Shown in pieces: positions 1-5,370 of a DNA stretch of 5,370 bases. The position numbers and the translations under genes were made by a program. The notes below the pieces were generated by a model. That model worked only from the letters and a program-made list of their open reading frames with translations. It did no database searches and had not been told where the DNA came from. This DNA is from an uncultured Rhizobiaceae group bacterium (GTDB taxonomy: Bacteria > Pseudomonadota > Alphaproteobacteria > Rhizobiales > Rhizobiaceae). The first letter of the stretch is position 1. Every line of letters begins with the position of its first letter. The stretch is taken from the NCBI GenBank assembly GCA_905479965.1, contig CAJQOR010000344.1:1-5370 (forward strand), written 5' to 3'.

Positions 1-1259
1 CGCTTATCATCGGTGGCGGTATCATTGGTTATATGGTCGCCCAACGCGTTCAAATGACTGAAATGCCGCAACTTGTTGCAGCCATGCATTCGCTTGTTGG
101 TCTTGCAGCGGTCTTCGTTGCTTTCATTGCACATTTTGAAATTGAAAATGTACGTTATGCGCAAGAAGTTTCCGGTGAAGATATCAAATCATTGGGTGCA
201 TTTGCTGCTCTCATCGCTAAGAAAACGGCAGTTGAGATCAACATCCTGCGGGTTGAGTTGTTCCTTGGGTTGTTCATTGGTGCCATCACTTTCACAGGTT
301 CAGTTATCGCCTTTGGTAAACTTGCAGGTAAAGTTTCATCCACTGCTGAAAAGCTGCCCGGCGGGCATGTCCTGAACGCAAGTGCTGCGATCATCTCGCT
401 CATATGTCTGGTTTGGTATTTCAACACGGGTGGATTGATGCCGCTGATTGTTATGACGATCATGGCGTTGTTCATCGGATACCATTTGATCATGGGTATC
501 GGTGGTGCTGATATGCCTGTTGTTGTTTCAATGTTGAACTCCTATTCAGGTTGGGCTGCAGCTGCCATTGGCTTCTCGCTTGGCAACGATCTTTTGATCG
601 TGGTTGGCGCGCTTGTGGGTTCATCTGGTGCGATTTTGTCATACATCATGTGTAAGGCCATGAACCGCTCGTTCATCAGCGTTATCCTTGGTGGCTTTGG
701 TGGAACATCTGGCCCTGCAATGGAAATCGAAGGCGAACAGATTGCAATCGATGCCGATGGTGTTGCAACTGCACTTGAAGAAGCTGATAGCATTGTCATC
801 GTCCCTGGATATGGAATGGCAGTTGCGCAAGCGCAAGCCTCGATTTCAGAACTTACTCGCCGCTTAAGAGCGAAGGGTAAAAACGTACGTTTTGCTATTC
901 ACCCAGTTGCGGGTCGTCTGCCTGGTCACATGAACGTGTTGTTGGCCGAAGCCAAAGTTCCATATGATATTGTGATGGAAATGGACGAAATCAACGATGA
1001 TTTTCCTGATACTGATGTGTGTATCATTGTAGGGTCAAACGATATCGTAAACCCGGCAGCTCAAGATGATCCAAACTCACCAATTGCCGGCATGCCCGTG
1101 TTAGAAGTTTGGAAAGCAAAGCAAGTGTTTGTGTCAAAGCGTGGTCAAGGTACGGGTTACTCTGGTATTGAAAACCCGCTGTTCTTTAAGGAGAACACGC
1201 GCATGTTCTATGGCGATGCCAAACAATCTGTTGATTCATTGCTACAAAAGATGTCGTAA
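1..1259 (+). CDS. pntB: NAD(P) transhydrogenase subunit beta, 5'-truncated by window edge
   Basis: Membrane subunit of the proton-translocating transhydrogenase, which couples hydride transfer from NADH to NADP+ to proton entry across the inner membrane and supplies NADPH. The reading frame is open from base 3 to the TAA at 1257-1259, giving 418 visible residues. The first in-frame ATG (33) is internal: the codons before it ([10 protein letters not shown]) continue the family's membrane helix, and about 60 N-terminal residues lie outside the window by comparison with E. coli PntB. Landmarks: [20 protein letters not shown], whose His (87-89) matches the proton-channel residue His91 of E. coli; MLNSYSGW, whose Asn (537-539) matches Asn222; and the C-terminal NADP(H)-binding domain III with [11 protein letters not shown] (from 804), [18 protein letters not shown] and [14 protein letters not shown]. 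The loop after the channel His is about 23 residues longer than in E. coli, as I recall is common in alphaproteobacteria. pntA is expected upstream. Identification is very secure. Confidence 0.97.
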   Translation, partial: LIIGGGIIGYMVAQRVQMTEMPQLVAAMHSLVGLAAVFVAFIAHFEIENVRYAQEVSGEDIKSLGAFAALIAKKTAVEINILRVELFLGLFIGAITFTGSVIAFGKLAGKVSSTAEKLPGGHVLNASAAIISLICLVWYFNTGGLMPLIVMTIMALFIGYHLIMGIGGADMPVVVSMLNSYSGWAAAAIGFSLGNDLLIVVGALVGSSGAILSYIMCKAMNRSFISVILGGFGGTSGPAMEIEGEQIAIDADGVATALEEADSIVIVPGYGMAVAQAQASISELTRRLRAKGKNVRFAIHPVAGRLPGHMNVLLAEAKVPYDIVMEMDEINDDFPDTDVCIIVGSNDIVNPAAQDDPNSPIAGMPVLEVWKAKQVFVSKRGQGTGYSGIENPLFFKENTRMFYGDAKQSVDSLLQKMS

Positions 1260-1287
1260 TTCATTTCACGAAATTTGAATTTGTAGG

Positions 1288-1317
1288 CGAGGGCGGTATT
1301 TCTGCCCTCGTTTTTTT
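1288..1317 (+). terminator. Rho-independent terminator of the pnt operon
   Basis: A perfect 7-bp stem, CGAGGGC (1288-1294) with GCCCTCG (1304-1310), encloses a 9-base spacer and is followed directly by seven T residues (1311-1317). It starts 29 bases after the pntB stop codon, so it should end the pnt transcript and isolate the transporter gene downstream. Confidence 0.92.
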
Positions 1318-1324
1318 ATGGTGT

Positions 1325-1338
1325 TTGATTTAGCGCAA
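1325..1338 (+). promoter_or_regulatory. FNR/FixK-type operator upstream of the VIT1/CCC1 transporter gene
   Basis: The 14-mer TTGATTTAGCGCAA fits the CRP/FNR-superfamily pattern TTGA-N6-(T/G)CAA. The left half-site TTGAT is perfect and the right half is CGCAA instead of ATCAA. The same element, embedded in a 19-base stretch that is 17/19 identical (1324-1342 versus 3661-3679), lies before the usp gene. A -10-like hexamer starts 35 bases after the box start, which would centre the box near -41.5, the class II activator position. The sequence match is direct; the identity of the regulator (FNR, FnrL or FixK) is inferred. Confidence 0.72.
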
Positions 1339-1359
1339 GGCGCAAAATTTATGAGCTGC

Positions 1360-1365
1360 TAAACT
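1360..1365 (+). promoter_or_regulatory. Probable -10 element of the transporter promoter
   Basis: TAAACT matches four of six positions of TATAAT and lies 21 bases beyond the end of the FNR-like box. No good -35 hexamer is needed at a class II activator-dependent promoter, because the box overlaps that position. Predicted transcription start is about 1372-1373, giving a very short leader of about 13 bases that carries the Shine-Dalgarno sequence AGGAG (1376-1380). Confidence 0.5.
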
Positions 1366-1385
1366 GAATAAAGTTAGGAGCGAAA

Positions 1386-2093
1386 ATGGAGCACGGACAT
1401 ACAATAAAAGAAATTAGAGAACGTTTGGCGGAGAAAAATTCCCCCAGCGATCTGAGAGATTTTGTTTATGGCAGTATCGATGGCACAATCACGACATTTG
1501 CAATTGTCGCAGGTGTGGAAGGGGCCAACCTAGCCCCTTCCATTATTATCGCCCTTGGGTTTGCCAATGTTTTGGCCGATGGGTTTTCCATGGCTGCAAG
1601 TAATTATAGCGGCACGAAAGCTGAGTTAGATGATATCAAACGTTTGCGCCAAATCGAGGTTCAACATTTGCAAAGTAATCCGGAAGGCGAGCGCGAGGAA
1701 ATTCGACAAATTCTCATTCTCAAAGGGCTAGAAGGTGAAGTGTTAGAGGGGGCGGTAAATGCTATCACATCTCACAAAGAGCGTTGGATTGACATGATGA
1801 TGGTTGAGGAATACGGCGTAGTTCCGCAAAATCCTGAGCCACTCCGTGCGGCAATTATCACCTTTTTTGCCTTTATCGTCTGCGGCATGATCCCATTGAT
1901 ATCCTACATATTGGGTGTGGGTGATGCCTTCATTACAGCGATGATTGCCACTGCAGCAACATTCTTTCTTATCGGCGCGTTAAAAAGTAAATGGTCACTT
2001 CAAAACTGGATCTGGTCAGGGATGGAAACACTTGGTATTGGCGGCATTGCAGCGGGTTTGGCATATTTTGTTGGCAGCTTATTTGCAGGTTAG
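1386..2093 (+). CDS. VIT1/CCC1-family divalent metal (Fe2+/Mn2+) transporter
   Basis: A 235-residue inner-membrane protein of the VIT1/CCC1 family, whose members move Fe2+ and/or Mn2+ out of the cytosol by proton exchange; substrate here is inferred from the family. The signature DGTITTFAIVAG lies at 32-43 in the first helix. Helices are visible at about 27-47, 50-72, 155-177, 181-200 and 211-233. Between helices 2 and 3, residues 75-150 form a charged, Glu-rich cytosolic segment (EGEREE at 100-105, EGEVLEG at 116-122, MMMVEEYG at 137-144), matching the metal-binding domain of plant VIT1. Asp32 and Met69 have the 37-residue spacing of the pore Asp and Met of Eucalyptus VIT1 (recalled as Asp43/Met80). 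There is no N-terminal ferritin-like domain, so it is not an MbfA fusion. The start is supported by AGGAG five bases upstream of ATG. It has its own promoter after the pnt terminator and ends tail to tail with nnr, overlapping it by 4 bases. Confidence 0.93.
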   Translation: MEHGHTIKEIRERLAEKNSPSDLRDFVYGSIDGTITTFAIVAGVEGANLAPSIIIALGFANVLADGFSMAASNYSGTKAELDDIKRLRQIEVQHLQSNPEGEREEIRQILILKGLEGEVLEGAVNAITSHKERWIDMMMVEEYGVVPQNPEPLRAAIITFFAFIVCGMIPLISYILGVGDAFITAMIATAATFFLIGALKSKWSLQNWIWSGMETLGIGGIAAGLAYFVGSLFAG

Positions 2094-3577
2094 CTAAAGC
2101 CCTTTACATAGATATTCTTGATCACTGTTTTTAAGGCTTGTTCAAGCTCAGATGATATGAGCCCGGGCCCCGCTTGTATACCGGCTTCACCGTGGAACCA
2201 AACACCTGCACACGACGCATCAAACTCAGCCATGCCTAGTGCCAAAAGCCCTGCAATTATACCGCATAGAACATCTCCGCTGCCAGCAGTTGCAAGCCAA
2301 GGTGGTGCATTGTTTGAAATAGCGGCTTGATCAGTACCTTTTGCAATAACTGTGTCGGCTCCTTTTAAAACAATTGTTGCGCCCGATTTTACCGAAGCAT
2401 ATTTCGTTCTTTTCACTTTGTCGTCAATTGAAACAAGTTCTGGGAATAATCGTGCAAATTCGCCATCATGCGGTGTTAAAATTGTTGGTGATGATCTTCC
2501 CCAGATCATATCAAATAGCGCATTGGGTTGATCGGAAAATGCACTAAGGGCGCCGGCATCAAGGACAACAGATTTATCTGTGCTTAGGATAATAGTTACT
2601 CTTTCACGCGTCCATTTATTAGGGGCTAAACCAGGGCCAACACAGACAGCATTGATCCGTTTGTCGTTGAGTATGTTTGAAAGCTCGCGTTCGTTATTAA
2701 GTTTTGTCAGCATAATGGCATCGGTGCGTGCGGCATGGGCAGCCATGGTTTCTAGTGGGCATGCTATGGTCACCACTCCCGATCCAATGCGAAGCGCTGC
2801 CTTTGCCATCAGACGCGCTGCCCCCGATTTATCCAACTCGCCTGAAACTGAAAGAGTATGACCACGAGAATATTTGTGACCTGTTGTCATTAGTATTGGA
2901 TAGCGATCTTGCCAAAGCGCTGGGGTGTTTAAATGTAGTGTTGGAGATATTTGATTGAAGACTTTTTTAGAAATCCCGATTTGTCCAAGGTAAATTTCCC
3001 CGCATAAATCTCGCCCTGGATATAAAATATGCCCCGGCTTATATCGAAAGAATGTTGCTGTTGCCTGTGCTTTTATTGCCCATCCGGAAATTTGGCCTGT
3101 TTGTCCATTAATTCCGCTAGGCAAGTCAATTGCAAGCACATGAGTGGACGATGAATTGATCGCATCAATAACATCTGCATAATGGCCTTTGATCTCGCGT
3201 TTAAGCCCCGCGCCAAATATCCCATCAACAATTAGATCATAAGCATTAAAGTCTGGATCGTTGATGGGCGATACATCTTTAATGATCTTTTCAAAAGCAA
3301 GACGCGCATCGCCTGAAATCTTGGTGTCATCTCCGATGATTGACAAATCGACATCATATTCATTTTTCTTCAGTAAATCAGTGAGTATAAAGCCGTCCCC
3401 GCCATTATTGCCAATCCCAGCTACGACCAAAACATTTTTTACATTTGGGAAATGTTTGCGCAAAACTTCAAATACGAACTCGCCAGCGCATTGCATGAGC
3501 TCAATCCCAGCAATGCCGCGCTTAATCGTCAGGGCATCTGCTGTCGACATTTGTTCTGGCGTTAGAAGTTCATGCAT
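2090..3577 (-). CDS. nnr: Bifunctional NAD(P)H-hydrate epimerase / ADP-dependent NAD(P)H-hydrate dehydratase
   Basis: Metabolite-repair enzyme for NADHX and NADPHX, the hydrated forms of damaged NADH and NADPH. The N-terminal YjeF_N domain interconverts the R and S epimers; the C-terminal ribokinase-like domain dehydrates the S form using ADP. Numbering from the chosen start (495 residues): GIGNNGGDG ends at 62, with NNGGDG at 57-62; DGIFGAG at 118-124; DLPSG at 151-155. In the second domain: HKYSRG at 234-239, GPGL at 314-317, DAGALSAF at 340-347, TPHDGEFARLF at 368-378, LKGADTVI at 404-411, and the catalytic TAGSGD at 430-435 containing the expected Asp. Both domains look intact and the length is normal for the fused family (E. 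coli Nnr/YjeF). The ATG at 3577 is preferred over in-frame ATGs at 3592 and 3580 because AGGA lies 6 bases upstream, and homologues begin close to HELLTPEQM. It is alone on this strand and convergent with the transporter gene. Confidence 0.95.
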   Translation of the reverse strand: MHELLTPEQMSTADALTIKRGIAGIELMQCAGEFVFEVLRKHFPNVKNVLVVAGIGNNGGDGFILTDLLKKNEYDVDLSIIGDDTKISGDARLAFEKIIKDVSPINDPDFNAYDLIVDGIFGAGLKREIKGHYADVIDAINSSSTHVLAIDLPSGINGQTGQISGWAIKAQATATFFRYKPGHILYPGRDLCGEIYLGQIGISKKVFNQISPTLHLNTPALWQDRYPILMTTGHKYSRGHTLSVSGELDKSGAARLMAKAALRIGSGVVTIACPLETMAAHAARTDAIMLTKLNNERELSNILNDKRINAVCVGPGLAPNKWTRERVTIILSTDKSVVLDAGALSAFSDQPNALFDMIWGRSSPTILTPHDGEFARLFPELVSIDDKVKRTKYASVKSGATIVLKGADTVIAKGTDQAAISNNAPPWLATAGSGDVLCGIIAGLLALGMAEFDASCAGVWFHGEAGIQAGPGLISSELEQALKTVIKNIYVKGFS

Positions 3578-3583
3578 CATCTG

Positions 3584-3587
3584 TCCT
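3584..3587 (-). promoter_or_regulatory. Shine-Dalgarno sequence deciding the nnr start
   Basis: On the minus strand AGGA lies 6 bases before the ATG at 3577 and 3 bases before the ATG at 3580. The longer frame's ATG at 3592 lies upstream of this motif and has only a T-rich, purine-poor leader, so initiation at 3577 (or 3580) is more likely. Confidence 0.55.
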
Positions 3588-3661
3588 GTCATAACAAAAT
3601 CATCAACCGTTCATGGATGAAGCTGGCGGTCTAAATCTATCACAAAAAAATATCTAAAGCT

Positions 3662-3675
3662 TTGATCTGGCGCAA
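3662..3675 (+). promoter_or_regulatory. FNR/FixK-type operator upstream of usp
   Basis: TTGATCTGGCGCAA fits TTGA-N6-(T/G)CAA and differs from the box upstream of the transporter gene at only two of 14 positions. Identity extends through the flanking GGCG (3676-3679). A TTAAAT hexamer starts 35 bases after the box start, exactly as in the other promoter, placing the box near -41.5 relative to a start around 3710. Universal stress genes are known members of FNR/FixK-type regulons in proteobacteria, which supports the call. The protein that binds here is inferred, not seen. Confidence 0.78.
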
Positions 3676-3696
3676 GGCGTGACATGCGCATCTTTG

Positions 3697-3702
3697 TTAA
3701 AT
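3697..3702 (+). promoter_or_regulatory. Probable -10 element of the usp promoter
   Basis: TTAAAT matches four of six positions of TATAAT and has the same offset from the FNR-like box as the transporter promoter's hexamer. Predicted transcription starts at about 3709-3710, leaving a leader of about 20 bases with the ribosome binding site. This placement also argues against translation starting at the upstream ATG (3679), which would lie inside the promoter. Confidence 0.52.
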
Positions 3703-3729
3703 TGGGATCAACACAAAGGAGATCTTATT

Positions 3730-4584
3730 ATGAAAAAAGATACAATTTTGACCTTCATAGGAACGTCCGCCCCAGTGGATACAATTCAAAAAGCCGTACG
3801 CATGGCTGATGATGCAAGTGCACATTTATCCGTCGTGATTTTGGCTGTCGCTCCTCAACTCTACGCTTATGGGTATGGAATTGCATATGGCAGGTTTGTT
3901 GGTGTGGAGAATTGGTCACAAGAGATTAAAGACATGACCGATGACATCAATGCAAAATCTGATCAGGTTGAAAAACTTGTTCAAAACGCAGGTATATCAG
4001 CGGACGTTTTAATGGAATTTTGCGAAAGTTCATTACTTCGAAACGCGGTTATGAGCCATACATGTTTGGCTGATCGGGTGGTCATTCTCGATCACTCGGG
4101 ATTGCCTGCCGATATTCTAGATGGTGTAATGTCCGGTGTTATATTTGACGCGCCATCAGGGCTTATTCATGGTCGGAATAGTGATAAAGCAGCCATAGGA
4201 AGCCAAAGCGCATTTATTGCATGGGATTCCAGCAAGCATTGCGCTGCAGCTGTAAAATGCGCTTTGCCGTTATTTAACGATGAAACTGACGTTACAATCG
4301 GGGTCTTCGATCCGATAAAACGTGAAAATGAAGATGGAGAAGAACCGGGTGCAGATCTTGCAAGCTGGATCAGTCGCCACGGCATGAAAGTGACCATTGA
4401 ACAATATCCATCCGGTGGAGAAGAGATCGGTGACTGCATCATAAAACGTGCCAAAGAAAAAGGTGCGGATTTGGTTGTCATGGGTGGCTATGGACACATG
4501 AAAATTCGTCAGCAGCTGTTTGGCGGTACAACTGAGACCATGCTAAAACAACGAGAATTACCAATATTGATGGCTCACAAATAG
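3730..4584 (+). CDS. Tandem-domain universal stress protein (UspA family)
   Basis: A 284-residue cytosolic protein with two universal stress (UspA-fold) domains, about 1-140 and 170-284. Such proteins accumulate during stress, low oxygen or growth arrest; the molecular task of this one is not known. The N-terminal half starts with DTILTFIGTSAP and has the fold's pattern of strands but no recognisable ATP-binding signature. The C-terminal half ends with ADLVVMGGYGHMKIRQQLFGG (last glycine 266), which fits the ATP-binding pattern G-2x-G-9x-G, with GG-Thr where many UspA proteins have G-Ser/Thr. The pattern resembles alphaproteobacterial Usp proteins with GGYGH. The ATG at 3730 is chosen over the in-frame ATG at 3679 because AAGGAG (3716-3721) lies 8 bases upstream and the FNR-like promoter would otherwise fall within the coding region. 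It is transcribed divergently from nnr and is probably monocistronic, with a hairpin after the stop. Confidence 0.9.
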   Translation: MKKDTILTFIGTSAPVDTIQKAVRMADDASAHLSVVILAVAPQLYAYGYGIAYGRFVGVENWSQEIKDMTDDINAKSDQVEKLVQNAGISADVLMEFCESSLLRNAVMSHTCLADRVVILDHSGLPADILDGVMSGVIFDAPSGLIHGRNSDKAAIGSQSAFIAWDSSKHCAAAVKCALPLFNDETDVTIGVFDPIKRENEDGEEPGADLASWISRHGMKVTIEQYPSGGEEIGDCIIKRAKEKGADLVVMGGYGHMKIRQQLFGGTTETMLKQRELPILMAHK

Positions 4585-4593
4585 GACCCAATT

Positions 4594-4618
4594 TGGGCGT
4601 AAATCTTTGCGCCCATTT
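4594..4618. terminator. Hairpin between convergent usp and lysR genes, probable shared terminator
   Basis: A 9-bp stem including one G-T wobble pairs TGGGCGTAA (4594-4602) with TTGCGCCCA (4607-4615) around an ATCT loop. On the plus strand it is followed by only three T residues, so it is a modest terminator for usp. On the minus strand it begins about one base after the LysR stop codon and lacks a clear T-tract. It fills most of the 32-base gap between the two stops. Confidence 0.6.
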
Positions 4619-5370
4619 ACCTATTCATGACCGATATTTCGGGCAATTCACGTTCCGCTGTTCGTCGGATTAATGTCGCTATTTCATTGAAAAGTTTTCC
4701 ATGCACTGAGCGCTTGCGCCATGTCAGGCCAATTTGGCGATAAAGGTTGATCGCATTTAGGTTCAAGACAGCAATTTCATTCCGGCTACCAATTTCGGAC
4801 TTCACATAAAGGGCGGGCAAGAATGCCAATCCTACATCCATGCCAACCATCAATCTAAGTGTATCAAGACTGGTGCCTTCATAATCTCGTAATGGATTTG
4901 CACCAAGGTCCTCGCAAAGTTGGCTTATCTGGTCATGCATATGATGACCGCGTTCGATAACCAGGACGTTTTGATCTTTGAGGTCGGTCTTGTCGATTTG
5001 TGCTCGGCCAGCAAGTCGATGATCGGGTGATGAGACCACCAAAAATGGCTCGCGAAACAATTGCTCCACAACAAGATCAGAATGCTTAATTGGTAGTGGG
5101 GAAATCACCACATCATGGATACCTTCTTTCAACTCTAATTGAAGATCCTGGGGTTTCCCCTCTTTCACATAGAGTTTTAAGTTTGGGTAATTTTGGTGCA
5201 TTTCTGGCACGATATATGGAAGCAGGTATGGGCCCAAAGTCGGCGGCACGCCAATACGAATTGTACCTTCAAATCCATGTTGCGATGCTGCGGCGAGGTT
5301 TTTGATTTCCTCAACTTCAGATAAAATGCTGCGAGCTCTATCTGATATCTCACGACCCAATGGAGTAAGC
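4617..5370 (-). CDS. OxyR-like LysR-family transcriptional regulator, 5'-truncated by window edge
   Basis: The visible 250 residues are the linker helix and whole effector-binding domain of a LysR regulator; the DNA-binding helix-turn-helix (roughly 55-60 residues) lies beyond the right edge. The frame stays open to the edge and begins LTPLGREISDRARSIL, typical of the end of the DNA-binding domain, so the TTG at 5360 is an internal Leu codon, not a start. The domain aligns by eye with OxyR: RIGVPPTLGPYLLPYIVPEMH, HMHDQISQLCEDLGA, GTSLDTLRLMVGMDVGLAFLPAL and IGLTWRKRS correspond to E. coli OxyR segments in the same order, and the projected full length (about 305) equals OxyR. However, the peroxidatic Cys199 of OxyR is His here (4941-4943), while a Cys exactly nine residues on (4914-4916) matches Cys208. 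It is therefore probably an OxyR paralogue with a different signal. Its target is not known; the divergently placed gene is outside the window. Confidence 0.9.
   Translation of the reverse strand, partial: LTPLGREISDRARSILSEVEEIKNLAAASQHGFEGTIRIGVPPTLGPYLLPYIVPEMHQNYPNLKLYVKEGKPQDLQLELKEGIHDVVISPLPIKHSDLVVEQLFREPFLVVSSPDHRLAGRAQIDKTDLKDQNVLVIERGHHMHDQISQLCEDLGANPLRDYEGTSLDTLRLMVGMDVGLAFLPALYVKSEIGSRNEIAVLNLNAINLYRQIGLTWRKRSVHGKLFNEIATLIRRTAERELPEISVMNR

Noticed and set aside
1386..1470. Possible MbfA-type fusion (ferritin-like domain plus VIT1 domain)
   Set aside because: Only about 26 residues precede the first membrane helix and the start has a good Shine-Dalgarno, so no ferritin-like domain is present; this is a stand-alone VIT1/CCC1 protein.
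3156..3168. TTGATCGCATCAA inverted repeat resembling an FNR box
   Set aside because: The spacer between TTGAT and ATCAA is 3 instead of 4 bases, so half-site geometry is wrong, and it lies deep inside the nnr coding sequence.
3578..3592. Longer nnr start at 3592 (five extra residues)
   Set aside because: There is no ribosome binding site before 3592, while AGGA lies between 3592 and the ATGs at 3580/3577. The longer start cannot be excluded entirely.
3261..3620. 119-codon plus-strand open frame antisense to the start of nnr
   Set aside because: It is a shadow of nnr, whose protein has all family motifs. The antisense frame's translation is low-complexity Ser/Pro/Lys-rich, matches nothing recognisable, and has no ribosome binding site.
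3679..3729. Upstream in-frame ATG that would extend the universal stress protein by 17 residues
   Set aside because: It has no convincing Shine-Dalgarno, its residues do not resemble a Usp N-terminus, and it overlaps the predicted -10 and transcription start. The ATG at 3730 has AAGGAG at 8 bases and begins directly at the Usp fold.
5358..5360. TTG as the start codon of the LysR gene
   Set aside because: The frame continues upstream to the window edge with LTP before LGREISD, the usual junction of the LysR DNA-binding domain, so this TTG is an internal Leu codon and the gene is cut by the window.

Overview
The window looks like chromosomal DNA from an alphaproteobacterium of moderate GC content (judged by eye, not counted). 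The evidence is the alphaproteobacterial style of PntB, a fused NAD(P)HX repair enzyme, an OxyR-like LysR regulator, and two FNR/FixK-type operator sequences of the kind common in that class. Genus and species cannot be fixed from the sequence. No mobile element, CRISPR array, tRNA or rRNA was seen, and no stretch over 300 bases lacks a gene.

Layout: (1) 1-1259 (+) is the 3' part of pntB, the beta subunit of the proton-translocating NAD(P) transhydrogenase, closed by a strong hairpin/T-tract terminator at 1288-1317. (2) 1386-2093 (+) encodes a VIT1/CCC1-family membrane transporter, probably for Fe2+/Mn2+. It has its own promoter region with an FNR/FixK-like box at 1325-1338. (3) 2090-3577 (-) encodes the bifunctional NAD(P)H-hydrate epimerase/dehydratase (Nnr/YjeF type), convergent with the transporter and overlapping it by 4 bases. 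(4) 3730-4584 (+) encodes a tandem-domain universal stress protein, preceded by a second, nearly identical FNR/FixK-like box at 3662-3675. (5) 4617-5370 (-) is most of an OxyR-like LysR regulator that runs off the right edge, convergent with the stress protein across a shared hairpin.

The genes share a redox theme. PntB makes NADPH from NADH using the proton gradient. Nnr repairs hydrated NADH and NADPH. The transporter probably handles redox-active divalent metal, the Usp is a stress/low-energy protein, and the LysR belongs to the peroxide-sensor branch.

The best non-routine signal is regulatory. The transporter and the usp gene, separated by the antisense nnr gene, share a 19-base element (17/19 identical), each followed by a plausible -10 hexamer starting exactly 35 bases after the box start. 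This fits two class II FNR/FixK-dependent promoters, i.e. a small oxygen-responsive regulon. A second point is that the OxyR-like regulator has His where OxyR has its peroxidatic cysteine (E. coli Cys199), while the partner cysteine (Cys208) is kept. No wholly new system is evident; most of the window is conserved core metabolism.
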